Source of the DNA: Adlercreutzia equolifaciens
GTDB lineage: Bacteria; Actinomycetota; Coriobacteriia; Coriobacteriales; Eggerthellaceae
Assembly: GCF_029076695.1 (NCBI RefSeq)
Contig: NZ_JARFIK010000002.1
Location: 558,001-622,000 of the forward strand
Direction of reading: 5' to 3'
Length of the DNA stretch: 64,000 nt
Part shown: piece after piece, positions 17,177 to 25,188 of the stretch
Position numbering within the stretch: position 1 is the first letter of the stretch
Layout: every line of letters begins with the position of its first letter
Position numbers and translations under genes: made by a program
Notes under the pieces: model-generated
What the model was told of the DNA's origin: nothing
Databases searched by the model: none
The model's input: the letters and a program-made list of their open reading frames with translations, nothing else

Positions 17177-18904
17177 ATGGAAATTCGCGAATCCCTGGAA
17201 GCGATCATCGACGCCGCCATCGAAGCGGCCCGTGCCGACGGCTCCCTCGAGCTTTCGGAGGCCCCGGAAGCCGCCCTGGAGCGACCCCGCGACGAGGCCA
17301 ACGGCGACTGGGCCAGTACCGTGGCCATGCGCAGCGCCAAGCTCGCTCACAAGAATCCCCGCGAGATCGCCCAGATCATTGTGGATCACATTCCCGCTAA
17401 CGACATGATTGCCGCGGTTGAGATTGCCGGCCCCGGCTTCATCAATATCCGCTTGTCCGACACCGTGCTGCAGGGCATCGTGCGCGAGGTGCGTGAAGAG
17501 GCCGAGAACTTCGGCAAGGGCACCATTCCCGAGGGCGAGCGCTACGTCAACCTGGAGTACGTGTCCGCCAATCCCACCGGCCCCTTCCATGTGGGTCACG
17601 GCCGTTGGGCCTCGCTGGGCGACGCCATGGCCCGCGTCATGCGTCACGGCGGCTACGACGTGTACGAGGAGTACTACATCAACGACCACGGCAACCAGAT
17701 GGACGTGTTCGGTAACTCCGTGAATGTGCGCTACCAGCAGCTGCTGGGCCGCGACGTTGAAATGCCCGAGGCTTGCTACGGCGGCGCCTACGTGAAGGAC
17801 ATCGCCCAGGAGATCATCGATTCCGACGGCGACAAGTGGCTGAACGTGTCCGACGAGGAGCGCGTAGACGCCTTCCGCGAGATGGCCTACGACATGACTC
17901 TGAAGAACCAGCGCGAGGTGCTGGCCAACTTCGGCACCACCTTCGACAAGTGGTTCTCGGAGCGCTCGCTGTACGTGGAGGACGAGAACGGCGAGAGCGC
18001 CGTGTCCCGCTCGCTGGACGCCATGCGCGAGAAGGGCTACCTGTACGAGAAGGACGGTGCCCTGTGGTTCCGCTCCACCGATCTGGGCGACGACAAGGAC
18101 CGCGTGCTCATCAAGGGCGATGGCGAGGCCACCTATTTTATGTCCGACGTGGCCTACCACTACGACAAGATGATGCGCGGCTTCGACCACCTCATCGACC
18201 TGTGGGGCGCCGATCACCACGGCTACATCAAGCGCTGCGAGTGCATGCTGGAGGCCTGGGGCTGGCCCGGAGCGCTGGAAGTGCAGCTCGGCCAGCTGGT
18301 GAACTTGTTCCGCGACGGCAAGGCCGTGCGTATGTCCAAGCGTACCGGCGAGATGGTCACCTTTGAGGAGCTCATCGACGAGGTGGGCGTGGATGCCACC
18401 CGTTACCTCATGCTGTCCCGTTCGGCTGACCAGCCCATCGACTTCGACATCGAGGTAGCGAAGAAGAAGGACGCATCGAACCCGGTGTACTACGTGCAGT
18501 ACGCTCATGCGCGCATTTGCTCCATCCTGCGCAAGGCGGCCGATCCGGCCGACGCCGCGGCTGCCGAGGCCGGCGACATCACCATGGCTGAGCTGGCCGC
18601 GAAGGTGGTGCCCGAGAATTGCGATCTCTCGCCGCTCACGCACGCTTCCGAGCTGGCGCTCATGCGCAAGATGGGCGACTTCGGCAACTTGATCGCCCTG
18701 GCGGCCCGCGACCGCGCTCCGTTCCGCCTGACGCACTACGCCCAGGATCTGGCTGCGCTGTTCCACCAGTTCTACACCAACTGCCACGTGCTTACCGAGG
18801 ACGCCGACGTGCAGACGGCCCGTCTGGCCCTGTGCGACGCCACGCGCATCGTGCTGGCCCTCAGCCTGAACCTGCTGGGCGTAAGCGCGCCGGTGAAGAT
18901 GTAG
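17177..18904 (+). CDS. argS: Arginyl-tRNA synthetase
   Basis: A 575-residue class I aminoacyl-tRNA synthetase. The HIGH-like motif is in SANPTGPFHVGHGRW and the KMSKS-like motif is VRMSKRTGEMVTFEEL. The N-terminal Arg-N domain and C-terminal DALR anticodon domain (about 455-575) are of normal length. It charges tRNA-Arg. AAAGGAATAGG precedes the ATG. It lies just after the arginine catabolic genes but behind a strong terminator, so it is probably transcribed separately; TAAGAT at 17094-17099 could be its -10. Confidence 0.97.
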   Translation: MEIRESLEAIIDAAIEAARADGSLELSEAPEAALERPRDEANGDWASTVAMRSAKLAHKNPREIAQIIVDHIPANDMIAAVEIAGPGFINIRLSDTVLQGIVREVREEAENFGKGTIPEGERYVNLEYVSANPTGPFHVGHGRWASLGDAMARVMRHGGYDVYEEYYINDHGNQMDVFGNSVNVRYQQLLGRDVEMPEACYGGAYVKDIAQEIIDSDGDKWLNVSDEERVDAFREMAYDMTLKNQREVLANFGTTFDKWFSERSLYVEDENGESAVSRSLDAMREKGYLYEKDGALWFRSTDLGDDKDRVLIKGDGEATYFMSDVAYHYDKMMRGFDHLIDLWGADHHGYIKRCECMLEAWGWPGALEVQLGQLVNLFRDGKAVRMSKRTGEMVTFEELIDEVGVDATRYLMLSRSADQPIDFDIEVAKKKDASNPVYYVQYAHARICSILRKAADPADAAAAEAGDITMAELAAKVVPENCDLSPLTHASELALMRKMGDFGNLIALAARDRAPFRLTHYAQDLAALFHQFYTNCHVLTEDADVQTARLALCDATRIVLALSLNLLGVSAPVKM

Positions 18905-18907
18905 TTA

Positions 18908-19134
18908 GTTCCGTTCGCCCTGACGGGACGAACGGACCTGTCGACGCTGCGGTTCCGACAGGCACCTGGAGCCCTGAGCAGCTCCGCTGCTCAGGGCGCG
19001 CCCTCACGGGCGCATAGGCAGTCCTCAACAATCCACTGGATTGTTGACTGTTTTCGCCGCGGCGCGTACCGAAGTACGCTTGGGCGAAAGGCGGGGCAAT
19101 TGCAGGCACCTGTCGAAACCTCGCTGACTTTGCC
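18908..19134 (+). repeat. Interspersed multi-hairpin repeat, family I copy 2 (longest copy)
   Basis: A chain of perfect hairpins fills the gap between argS and the next tRNA gene. They are TCCGTTCG/CGAACGGA, CCCTGAGCAGC/GCTGCTCAGGG, GCGCCC/GGGCGC, CAACAATCCA/TGGATTGTTG and GCGTAC-CGAA-GTACGC. Outer arms GGTTCCGACAGGCACCTG and CAGGCACCTGTCGAAACC bracket most of it. Outer and terminal parts match the copy at 12130-12285. Confidence 0.8.
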
Positions 19135-19166
19135 TAACCTATGCGATAATATGTAGTGGTTTACTT

Positions 19167-19241
19167 GGGGCTATAGCTCAATGGTGGAGCAGGGGACTCA
19201 TAATCCCTTGGTTCTCGGTTCGAGTCCGGGTGGCCCTACCA
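19167..19241 (+). tRNA. tRNA with anticodon CAT, probably tRNA-Ile2 (lysidine-modified)
   Basis: Cloverleaf with acceptor GGGGCTA/TGGCCCT, anticodon stem GGGGA/TCCCT and loop CTCATAA. The T-arm is CTCGG-TTCGAGT-CCGGG, and the CCA end is encoded. The anticodon CAT could be Met. The variable loop and flanks (ATAATCCCTTGGTTC) resemble tRNA-Ile2, whose wobble C becomes lysidine by TilS. I favour Ile2 over elongator Met, with moderate certainty. Confidence 0.9.
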
Positions 19242-19250
19242 GCAATGAGA

Positions 19251-19282
19251 AGGCCCCCGCCAGTGTTGGCGGGGGCCTTTTT
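19251..19282 (+). terminator. Intrinsic terminator of the CAT-anticodon tRNA
   Basis: AGGCCCCCGCCA and TGGCGGGGGCCT form a 12-bp stem with a GTGT loop, followed by TTTTT. Confidence 0.92.
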
Positions 19283-19366
19283 GGTGCCTGGGTTGCCTGG
19301 GTTGCTACAGGGCGATGCCCCCGAGGGATCGTGATAGAGGAACGTGCGCCTGCCGCGTTCCATGCC

Positions 19367-20659
19367 CTACGGGTTGCAGCGCTTGCAGGGGTCGTAGCCG
19401 CGGTTGAGGATATTCTCGCGCGTGTCTTTCACGTCCTCGCGATTCTTGTCGGCCATCTGCTTGACCGAGGAGCAGCTGGGAACGTGGAACTTCTTGGTAT
19501 TGGTGTTCAGCACGTAGTCTTGCTTGCTCTTAGAGGCGCCGGCATCGTCTTTGCTGGAGTTCCCCTTGTTGCTGGAGCTTGAGCTGTTTTTGCTGCTTGA
19601 GGACGACTTCTTGCTATCGGAGCTTATCTTGCTGCCAGGAGCATCTGCGGCAGCTTTATTGTCGCCCGTGGCGTAGTCGATGACGACGCCGGGCTGCACG
19701 TTGTAGCAGAAGACGTTGAAGCTAATGCCATCGCCCTGGTCTTCGAGCGATTCGGCTTGCATCTGCACGCCGCGCGCCACCAGTTCTTTTTTGACAAAGA
19801 TGGGCGTTACGCGCATGAGCACGTGATTGCCCGTAGCGTCGACGTAGTCGTCTACGGCGTTCTCGAAGGGCAGCATGCCGTCGATGTTCAGGTAACGAGT
19901 GCCGGTGATAAGGTTGCAGACATTGGCGTTCTCGCCCGTCAGCTGATATCCCAGCAAGTGGCAGCGGTTGAACAGGTATTTTCCGTCCACGAAGTCGTAC
20001 TTCGCCAGTTGCCAGCCAGAGGGCTTGACGCTTCCGATGGAGCCTCGCTTCTCCGTGGGCTGTGTCTCGGGTCCCACCACGGCGAAGGCATCGGTGCAGC
20101 GTCCTAGCTTGTCCAAGTCCCCGTAGATCTCGGTGCCGTAGGCCGCCTTGCGGTCTGCCGAGGAGAATGTCGGCTCACCGTCGTTTACGTAGATGTAGGG
20201 GCTGCCGTCGTAGGCCGGGAGAGCATCCCAGGTGAGCGTGGTGGTGGGGGAGGTGCTGTTGGAGCTGCCGGCGGAGGCTGACGGGGAAGTGCTCTCAGTG
20301 CCGGCAGTTTCGGGGTTGCCGTCAGGCGCGCTGTCGGAGTCGGCTGCCGCTGGCCCCTCTGCGCCTTCGGTGTCCGCGGCTTCGCTGTCTGCCGCCTGTT
20401 GGTTGGCTTCGCTCTCGTCCACTCCTTGAGAAGTGTCCGCAAGGGGCGTTTGCTCTTCAGTGGAAGTGCCGGAGTTGGTTTCGGCGTCTGCCGACGAGGC
20501 GTTGCTGCAGGCGGTAAGTGCCAGGGCAAGAAGCGCGCTGAGCAAAAGGGTCGCAAGGACCGGCTTCTGCTTGGAGCGCTGCGTTCCTTTTGGCCGCCCT
20601 TGCGATCTTCGGTTGCTTGATGCTGTGCGCCCATCGCGGCGGATGTTGTGTTCGATCAT
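19367..20659 (-). CDS. Secreted DNA/RNA non-specific endonuclease (DNA-entry nuclease type)
   Basis: A 430-residue lipoprotein-like exported nuclease. A Lys/Arg-rich N-terminus is followed by a hydrophobic core and lipobox LTAC (Cys51). A long Ser/Ala/Asp/Glu-rich low-complexity linker runs to about 145. The nuclease domain (about 150-325) has the NRCHLLGYQLTGENAN active-site region, a variant of the DRGH motif of the beta-beta-alpha-metal NUC family. A Ser/Lys-rich linker (about 335-375) leads to a small C-terminal domain, FHVPSCSSVKQM then GYDPCKRCNP, the Ada-like metal-binding module often fused to DNA-entry nucleases. Likely roles are DNA uptake, nutrient scavenging or competition. Confidence 0.87.
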   Translation of the reverse strand: MIEHNIRRDGRTASSNRRSQGRPKGTQRSKQKPVLATLLLSALLALALTACSNASSADAETNSGTSTEEQTPLADTSQGVDESEANQQAADSEAADTEGAEGPAAADSDSAPDGNPETAGTESTSPSASAGSSNSTSPTTTLTWDALPAYDGSPYIYVNDGEPTFSSADRKAAYGTEIYGDLDKLGRCTDAFAVVGPETQPTEKRGSIGSVKPSGWQLAKYDFVDGKYLFNRCHLLGYQLTGENANVCNLITGTRYLNIDGMLPFENAVDDYVDATGNHVLMRVTPIFVKKELVARGVQMQAESLEDQGDGISFNVFCYNVQPGVVIDYATGDNKAAADAPGSKISSDSKKSSSSSKNSSSSSNKGNSSKDDAGASKSKQDYVLNTNTKKFHVPSCSSVKQMADKNREDVKDTRENILNRGYDPCKRCNP

Positions 20660-20698
20660 GATGACCCTTTCGTGCCCAAAAACATGGGCGCCCTGTGT

Positions 20699-20978
20699 CA
20701 GGTTCCCAAAGAGCCGCGGTCTTTGCCCTTGGCTCCGGGCGAGGTGGATGTTAACGGCTAGCGTCAGACCCCCTGGCTACAGCGACCCTCGCGACTGGAG
20801 CAAAACCCCTGTTCGCAGGGGATTTTGCGCGCGACGTTGGGCTCCCCGATGATGGCGGCTTTTGGTGCGGGACGTCAGATTCCCCGATCGCAGCGGCCTT
20901 TGCTCACGACATCGATTACCCCAACGGCGGCCCTTGGTGCGTAAAGCCAGACCCCCTGGTCGCAGCGGTCCTCGCGCC
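20699..20978. repeat. Degenerate tandem repeat array upstream of the nuclease gene
   Basis: About six irregular units of 32-74 bp. The best conserved are CAGACCCCCTGGCTACAGCG (20765), CAGATTCCCCGATCGCAGCG (20876) and CAGACCCCCTGGTCGCAGCG (20948). Units between them keep the CCCC and CGGC blocks only. Confidence 0.6.
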
Positions 20979-21124
20979 CTGCTTTGCTCTCGTGTTTGTT
21001 TATAGCATAAGAGAGTGGGGGATGGTCAAAATTCATTCCAAGCGGGGCTTTTGCCCGAAAACGGCCGATTAAGGTCGAAAATCGTTCGAGGTTGATGCTT
21101 TTGCCGCACGCCATAGGGCGTTCG

Positions 21125-21150
21125 GATGGAAAACAATCTCCATTTGACCA
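21125..21150 (-). repeat. Isolated copy of the 26-nt bipartite motif
   Basis: On the minus strand it reads TGGTCAAA, TGGAGAT, TGTTTTCCATC. This fits the consensus TGGTCAAW-N7-YGKTTTCCATC built from six copies near 29.5 kb exactly, including the 26-nt length. Confidence 0.85.
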
Positions 21151-21612
21151 CCTACGGGTCAAAAAGCGGGCGAAGTTCGGGCAAAAACCCCGCCTCGACG
21201 GAATCGTGACCTTAAAAGCCTCGATTCGGGCAAAAGCATCAACTTCAAGCTGATTTTGACCCTCCTGGCCGCCCGCATCTGTCAGCTTCCACCCGTGCCC
21301 GTCAACTTCTATCCGCTTCGTCAGCTAACGCCTGCATTGTGCTCGGCAGCAGCCATCCGCGCCGCGTCCGCCAATCTCGCGTTCGATGGCTTTCTGCCCG
21401 ATCGTCGGCCCCCGTCCATTCTCCGACTTCCGTCCGCTTTGCTCGTCGGTTCGACCTTTCCTTCTGCTCTGCCTATCTCGTTCGTCTTGTGTGCCTCCCG
21501 GCCGCAGTCGGATGCCCGTCTCGCATCGAGCCGTTCGTTCAGCTAGAATGCTCTAGCCGTGCGTTAGCCGCCGTCCGCCTTATCCGTACGTCTTAAGAGA
21601 AAGCTGCCACCT

Positions 21613-22344
21613 ATGAGCTCCTCGTCTGATACGTTTGCCCGCACCCGCCTTTTGCTGGGGCAGGAGGGCCTTGATCGCTTAGCAAAAGCCCGGGTGGCTG
21701 TGTTCGGTGTGGGCGGCGTTGGCGGTTACGTGGTTGAAGCCCTGGCACGCAGCGGGGTGGGGGCGATTGATCTTGTCGATTCCGATGACGTGGATCCGAC
21801 GAACCTCAACCGACAGATTATCGCTACGCTTGATAGCGTGGGGCGTCCCAAGGTGGTGGTGGCCGCCGAGCGCGTGGCCTCCATCAATCCCGCATGCCAG
21901 GTAGCCACGCACCAGTGCTTCTTCCTGCCCGAAACGGCTGGTCAGTTCGATTTCGCGGCCTGCGACTATATTGTGGATGCGGTGGATACGGTAAGCGCCA
22001 AACTGGCTTTGGTGGAAGCGGCTCACGCTGCGGGCGTCCCCATTATTTCCAGCATGGGCGCGGGCAACAAGCTCGACCCGACGGCCTTCCAAGTGGTCGA
22101 TATTGCGCATACTTCCGTGGATCCGCTGGCCCGCGTTATGCGCAAAGAACTGCGCAAACGAGGCATCGATTCCCTCAAGGTGGTGTACTCCACCGAGCCG
22201 CCGCGCGAGCCTTTTCCCGACGGAGAGCGGGTGAAAGAAGGTTCCCGCCCGGCCCCAGGATCGGTGGCGTTCGTTCCCTCGGTGGTGGGCCTCATTATCG
22301 GTGGGGAAGTGGTGCGCGATATCGCGGGTGTTGCGCGTGGATAG
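21613..22344 (+). CDS. tcdA: tRNA threonylcarbamoyladenosine dehydratase (ThiF/E1-like)
   Basis: A 243-residue E1-like enzyme. The ATP-binding Rossmann motif is VAVFGVGGVGGYVVEALARS (about 28-47). It is followed by DSDDVDPTNLNRQI, with the Arg/Asn that contact ATP, and by DYIVDAVDTVSAK and SSMGAGNKLDPT. This order is typical of TcdA/CsdL, which cyclises t6A37 in tRNAs to ct6A. Length is slightly below E. coli TcdA. The ribosome binding site is weak (GAGAAAG at 21597-21603). No csdA/csdE partner genes are adjacent; a cysteine desulfurase lies 36 kb away. Assignment rests on motifs, and other ThiF-family roles remain possible. Confidence 0.85.
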   Translation: MSSSSDTFARTRLLLGQEGLDRLAKARVAVFGVGGVGGYVVEALARSGVGAIDLVDSDDVDPTNLNRQIIATLDSVGRPKVVVAAERVASINPACQVATHQCFFLPETAGQFDFAACDYIVDAVDTVSAKLALVEAAHAAGVPIISSMGAGNKLDPTAFQVVDIAHTSVDPLARVMRKELRKRGIDSLKVVYSTEPPREPFPDGERVKEGSRPAPGSVAFVPSVVGLIIGGEVVRDIAGVARG

Positions 22345-22536
22345 CAGCTCTCTCCCTTGAGGCGCTTCCGGCCGATGCATGTTCCTTCGATGGCGCAGCG
22401 GTGCTGTGGGAAGGCGAGGAACGCCTTGGCGACGCGCCGCCCCGATGCCGAGTGACGTTTCGTGCTCTCAACTCTCAGTGCGCGAAGGGTGCCAGCGGCA
22501 GAGGATGACGTGCCAGTGGCTTCTGAAAAATAATGC

Positions 22537-22565
22537 TTGCGCCCAAGCACCGACATCCCTATAAT
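22537..22565 (+). promoter_or_regulatory. Promoter of tRNA-His
   Basis: TTGCGC (22537-22542) and TATAAT (22560-22565) with a 17-bp spacer, ending 17 nt before the tRNA. Confidence 0.75.
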
Positions 22566-22582
22566 TCAACCTTGCGCGAAAT

Positions 22583-22660
22583 GGTGGGTGTGGCCTAGTT
22601 GGCTAAGGCGCCAGATTGTGGCTCTGGAGATCGTGGGTTCGAGTCCCATCATCCACCCCA
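22583..22660 (+). tRNA. tRNA-His (anticodon GTG)
   Basis: Acceptor GTGGGTG/CATCCAC with one G-T pair. A G lies at position -1 opposite the discriminator C, as expected for tRNA-His. The anticodon stem is CCAGA/TCTGG with GTG in the loop, and the T-loop is GTTCGAGTCC. CCA is encoded. Confidence 0.95.
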
Positions 22661-22738
22661 GCGCGCTTGAAAAATTAGGTCTTGCAAACCGGTTTTGTTT
22701 GGTCTAAACTATTCAAGCGCTTTGCGCAGCAACCAAGT

Positions 22739-22814
22739 GCACCAGTAGCTTAGTTGGTAGAGCAGGGGACTCTTAATCCCAAGGTCGAAGGTTCGAGTCC
22801 TTCCTGGTGCACCA
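22739..22814 (+). tRNA. tRNA-Lys (anticodon CTT)
   Basis: Acceptor GCACCAG/CTGGTGC, anticodon stem GGGGA/TCCCA with loop CTCTTAA, T-arm GAAGG-TTCGAGT-CCTTC, encoded CCA. It lies 78 nt after tRNA-His and is probably co-transcribed with it. Confidence 0.95.
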
Positions 22815-22824
22815 CTGAAATTGC

Positions 22825-22853
22825 AGGTCAGGGTATGAATCCTGACCTTTTTT
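22825..22853 (+). terminator. Intrinsic terminator after tRNA-Lys
   Basis: AGGTCAGG and CCTGACCT form an 8-bp stem with an 8-nt loop, followed by TTTTT. Confidence 0.88.
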
Positions 22854-23129
22854 ATTTTCTTGAACCCACTGGGGCGGCAAAGGTTTGTCTTAGCTTTGGT
22901 GGCATGTCGGTCAAAAATTCGGGATGTTTCGCCAAAGATAAGACAAGCTAAGACACGGCTCGGCGTTGTCCGGCGTCGTCGGTGCCCTCTCCGGCGTTTG
23001 TCCGACGCCGCGGCGCTCTCTCTGGCGTTTCCCAATTCTTACGCTTGGTTTCCGCGCCTGCGCAACAAGGAGAAATGTGCCATACTTGAAGGCAACGTAT
23101 CTTATTACTGGTAAGGACCTTATTCCCTT
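22854..23129. other. Structured intergenic region upstream of the NYN-LOTUS gene
   Basis: No gene. TGTCTTAGCTT (22886-22896) has two alternative downstream partners: an exact one at 22945-22955 (AAGCTAAGACA) and a nearly exact one at 22932-22945 (CCAAAGATAAGACA, pairing with 22886-22899). A GC-rich stretch with repeated CGGCGT words follows (about 22965-23030). The region may be the leader of the downstream gene. Confidence 0.45.
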
Positions 23130-24983
23130 ATGGAAAAAACAATCATTGAAACGTCCGACCGCCGTCTGGCGCTGCTCATTGACGCCGACAACGTGTCGGC
23201 CCGCTACTTGAAGCCCATCCTGAACGAGCTTTCGAAGTACGGCACGGTCACCATTAAACGCATCTACGGCGACTGGACGCTCACCTTGCACGCCAAGTGG
23301 AAGGACGCCCTGCTGGAAAACTCCATTACGCCCATCCAGCAATTCGGTTACACCCAGGGTAAAAACGCCACGGACTCGGCCATGATCATTGATGCCATGG
23401 ACATCCTCTACACCGACAACGTCGACGGGTTCTGCCTGGTGTCCAGCGATTCCGACTTCACGCGCTTGGCCAGTCGTCTACGCGAGAGCGGTCGCATGGT
23501 CATCGGCATGGGCGAGAAGAAGACTCCGACGCCCTTCCGCCGCGCCTGCGACGTGTTCACCACGTTGGAGCTGCTGGTGCAGAAGAAGAACGAGCGCAAC
23601 GGCGGCAGCGGCAACGCCGTGCCGAAGGATTCGGTGGAGCAGGCCGTGGTGGACATCATCACCGATAATCAGAACAACGGCAAGGCCACGGGCCTAGGCG
23701 AGATCGGCAGCCGTCTGCAGAAGCGCTACCCCGATTTCGACGTGCGCAGCTACGGCACGAACCTGCTGTCCAAGCTGCTGGAGGAATTCACCCGCGTGCG
23801 CATCACCAAGGATCACAGCTCGGTCACGGTGGAGCTGGCCGAGGGCGAGGAGCCTGCGGAGCGCAAGGAGGAGCGATCCTCCGAGGCCTCCGAGGATCGC
23901 TCGCCGCGCAAGTCGCGCAATCGCCGCAATGGGCGCAACGACAAGGCCGAGAAGAGTGCGGAATCGGCGGGCGAGGAGCGCACCGTTGAAGTTTTTGAGC
24001 AGGCTGTCCCTGATCCGGCTGCTTCCGAAGAAGCCGCCGAGCCGCGCGAGACCGTGACGGAAGTGGTGGTTGAGGAAACTGCTGGTGAGTCGACTGGTGA
24101 ACCGGCCTCTGAGCCTGCCATCGATGAAGCGCCTGCTCGACGGGTGCGCAACCACCGTGGTACGCGCCGCGTCGTGGCCAAGAAGCCTGCGCGTCTGACT
24201 GAGGGTGCCTCCATGCCGGTGGGGTTGCTGAAGGAGCCCGCCGCTGACAAGGCCGTCGCCGACAAGGCTGCCGCCGCTGGCGAGCAAGCCGCTCACGCCG
24301 GGAAGGATGCCGCATCTGAGGCGTCAGTCGCTGCTGCCGAGACGGTTGCGCCTGCTGCGGATGCCTCAAGCGAAGAGCCGCGGGACGTAAAGCCCGGTCG
24401 CAAGGCGCGTGCCCAGCGCAAGGCGGCGCAGCAAGAGGCCACGGAGACTGCTGTCAAGAGCGAGGACTCCGAGCAGCCGAAGGAAGCTGCGGCTAAAAAG
24501 CAGGCCTCCAAGAAGCAAGCTCCCAAGAAGTCTGCAACTCCGAAGAAGAGCCAGTCTGCGGCGCCGTCGAAGAAGAACGCGGCCTCGAAGGACGAAGCGT
24601 CTTCCTCGAAGGACGCCAAAACCTCTGCCACCTCTTCTGCGGCTTCGACGGCCGAGAAGCGCTCCGCCAAGGAGCCTGCTGCGACCGCCAAGACGACCGC
24701 CAAAAAGCAGCCGGCCAAAAAGGCCGCGGCCGGCACGTCCAAGAAGCGCGCGACCAAAAAGGCTCCTTCGCCCGATACGCCCCAGGGCTACATCCATCAG
24801 CTGGTGGCCGATGCGGGCAGCGAGGGCATCCTGCTCTCCACCGTCACCGATGGCGTGCGCGCAAAGTTCAAGGACTTCAAGGTGCGCGACCTCGGTTTTG
24901 CCCAAATGCGCCAGTACATGGCTTCAACAGGCCAGTACCAGCTGGAGAAGAGCGGGCGCAACTTCCGCGTGCGTCTGGCCTAG
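23130..24983 (+). CDS. NYN-domain RNase-like protein with two LOTUS domains and an H1-like linker
   Basis: A 617-residue protein. Residues about 12-155 are an NYN (PIN-like) domain: LALLIDADNVSARYLKPIL with the first acidic residues, QGKNATDSAMIIDAMDILY, and FCLVSSDSDFTRLASRLRE. An OST-HTH/LOTUS-type domain follows at about 167-240. A roughly 300-residue disordered linker comes next. It starts acidic and ends as Lys/Ala/Ser/Pro repeats (for example KKQASKKQAPKKSATPKKSQ) resembling histone H1 tails. A second LOTUS-like domain forms the C-terminus (about 549-617). NYN-LOTUS proteins are thought to act on RNA; the basic tail suggests nucleic-acid binding. AAGGA at 23112-23116 lies 13 nt before the ATG. 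A terminator follows. Confidence 0.85.
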   Translation: MEKTIIETSDRRLALLIDADNVSARYLKPILNELSKYGTVTIKRIYGDWTLTLHAKWKDALLENSITPIQQFGYTQGKNATDSAMIIDAMDILYTDNVDGFCLVSSDSDFTRLASRLRESGRMVIGMGEKKTPTPFRRACDVFTTLELLVQKKNERNGGSGNAVPKDSVEQAVVDIITDNQNNGKATGLGEIGSRLQKRYPDFDVRSYGTNLLSKLLEEFTRVRITKDHSSVTVELAEGEEPAERKEERSSEASEDRSPRKSRNRRNGRNDKAEKSAESAGEERTVEVFEQAVPDPAASEEAAEPRETVTEVVVEETAGESTGEPASEPAIDEAPARRVRNHRGTRRVVAKKPARLTEGASMPVGLLKEPAADKAVADKAAAAGEQAAHAGKDAASEASVAAAETVAPAADASSEEPRDVKPGRKARAQRKAAQQEATETAVKSEDSEQPKEAAAKKQASKKQAPKKSATPKKSQSAAPSKKNAASKDEASSSKDAKTSATSSAASTAEKRSAKEPAATAKTTAKKQPAKKAAAGTSKKRATKKAPSPDTPQGYIHQLVADAGSEGILLSTVTDGVRAKFKDFKVRDLGFAQMRQYMASTGQYQLEKSGRNFRVRLA

Positions 24984-25059
24984 GGTCTGACATCGGCCGT
25001 GGCTCCGTAGCGTCTTTGCAGAACCTCCAAGGCAGCGATTCGACTATCCCGTGCATTCT

Positions 25060-25093
25060 GCGGGGGCGTTCACCGAGCGCCCCCGCTCTTTTT
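25060..25093 (+). terminator. Intrinsic terminator after the NYN-LOTUS gene
   Basis: GCGGGGGCG (25060-25068) and CGCCCCCGC (25078-25086) form a 9-bp stem followed by TCTTTTTC. A second smaller hairpin, CCCCTT/AAGGGG with TTTT after it, follows at 25104-25125. Confidence 0.85.
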
Positions 25094-25188
25094 CTGAAAA
25101 AGCCCCCTTGCAAATAAGGGGTTTTGCCCTCATATTCTAGAATGATGCATTCATTCGACGACGATTACGGGGAAGCGAGGCGCGCTCT

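Larger units (their letters stand above)
20660..21612. other. Long intergenic region with degenerate repeats and one 26-nt motif
   Basis: No convincing gene in 950 nt. Part one (about 20699-20978) is a degenerate tandem array. Part two (about 21000-21250) is rich in GTCAAAA-type words and holds one perfect 26-nt motif copy at 21125-21150. Part three (21251-21600) is pyrimidine-biased. The 96-residue open frame in it lacks a ribosome binding site and protein-like composition. A TAGAAT at 21544-21549 may be the -10 of the downstream gene. Confidence 0.5.

Noticed and set aside
16958-18787. A 609-codon minus-strand open frame opposite argS
   Set aside because: It is an antisense shadow of an intact argS with the same His/Val/Leu bias.
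21256-21546. A 96-codon + strand frame in the pyrimidine-rich gap before tcdA
   Set aside because: There is no ribosome binding site, the composition is Ser/Arg/Pro rich as expected of non-coding pyrimidine-biased DNA, and no domain is recognisable.
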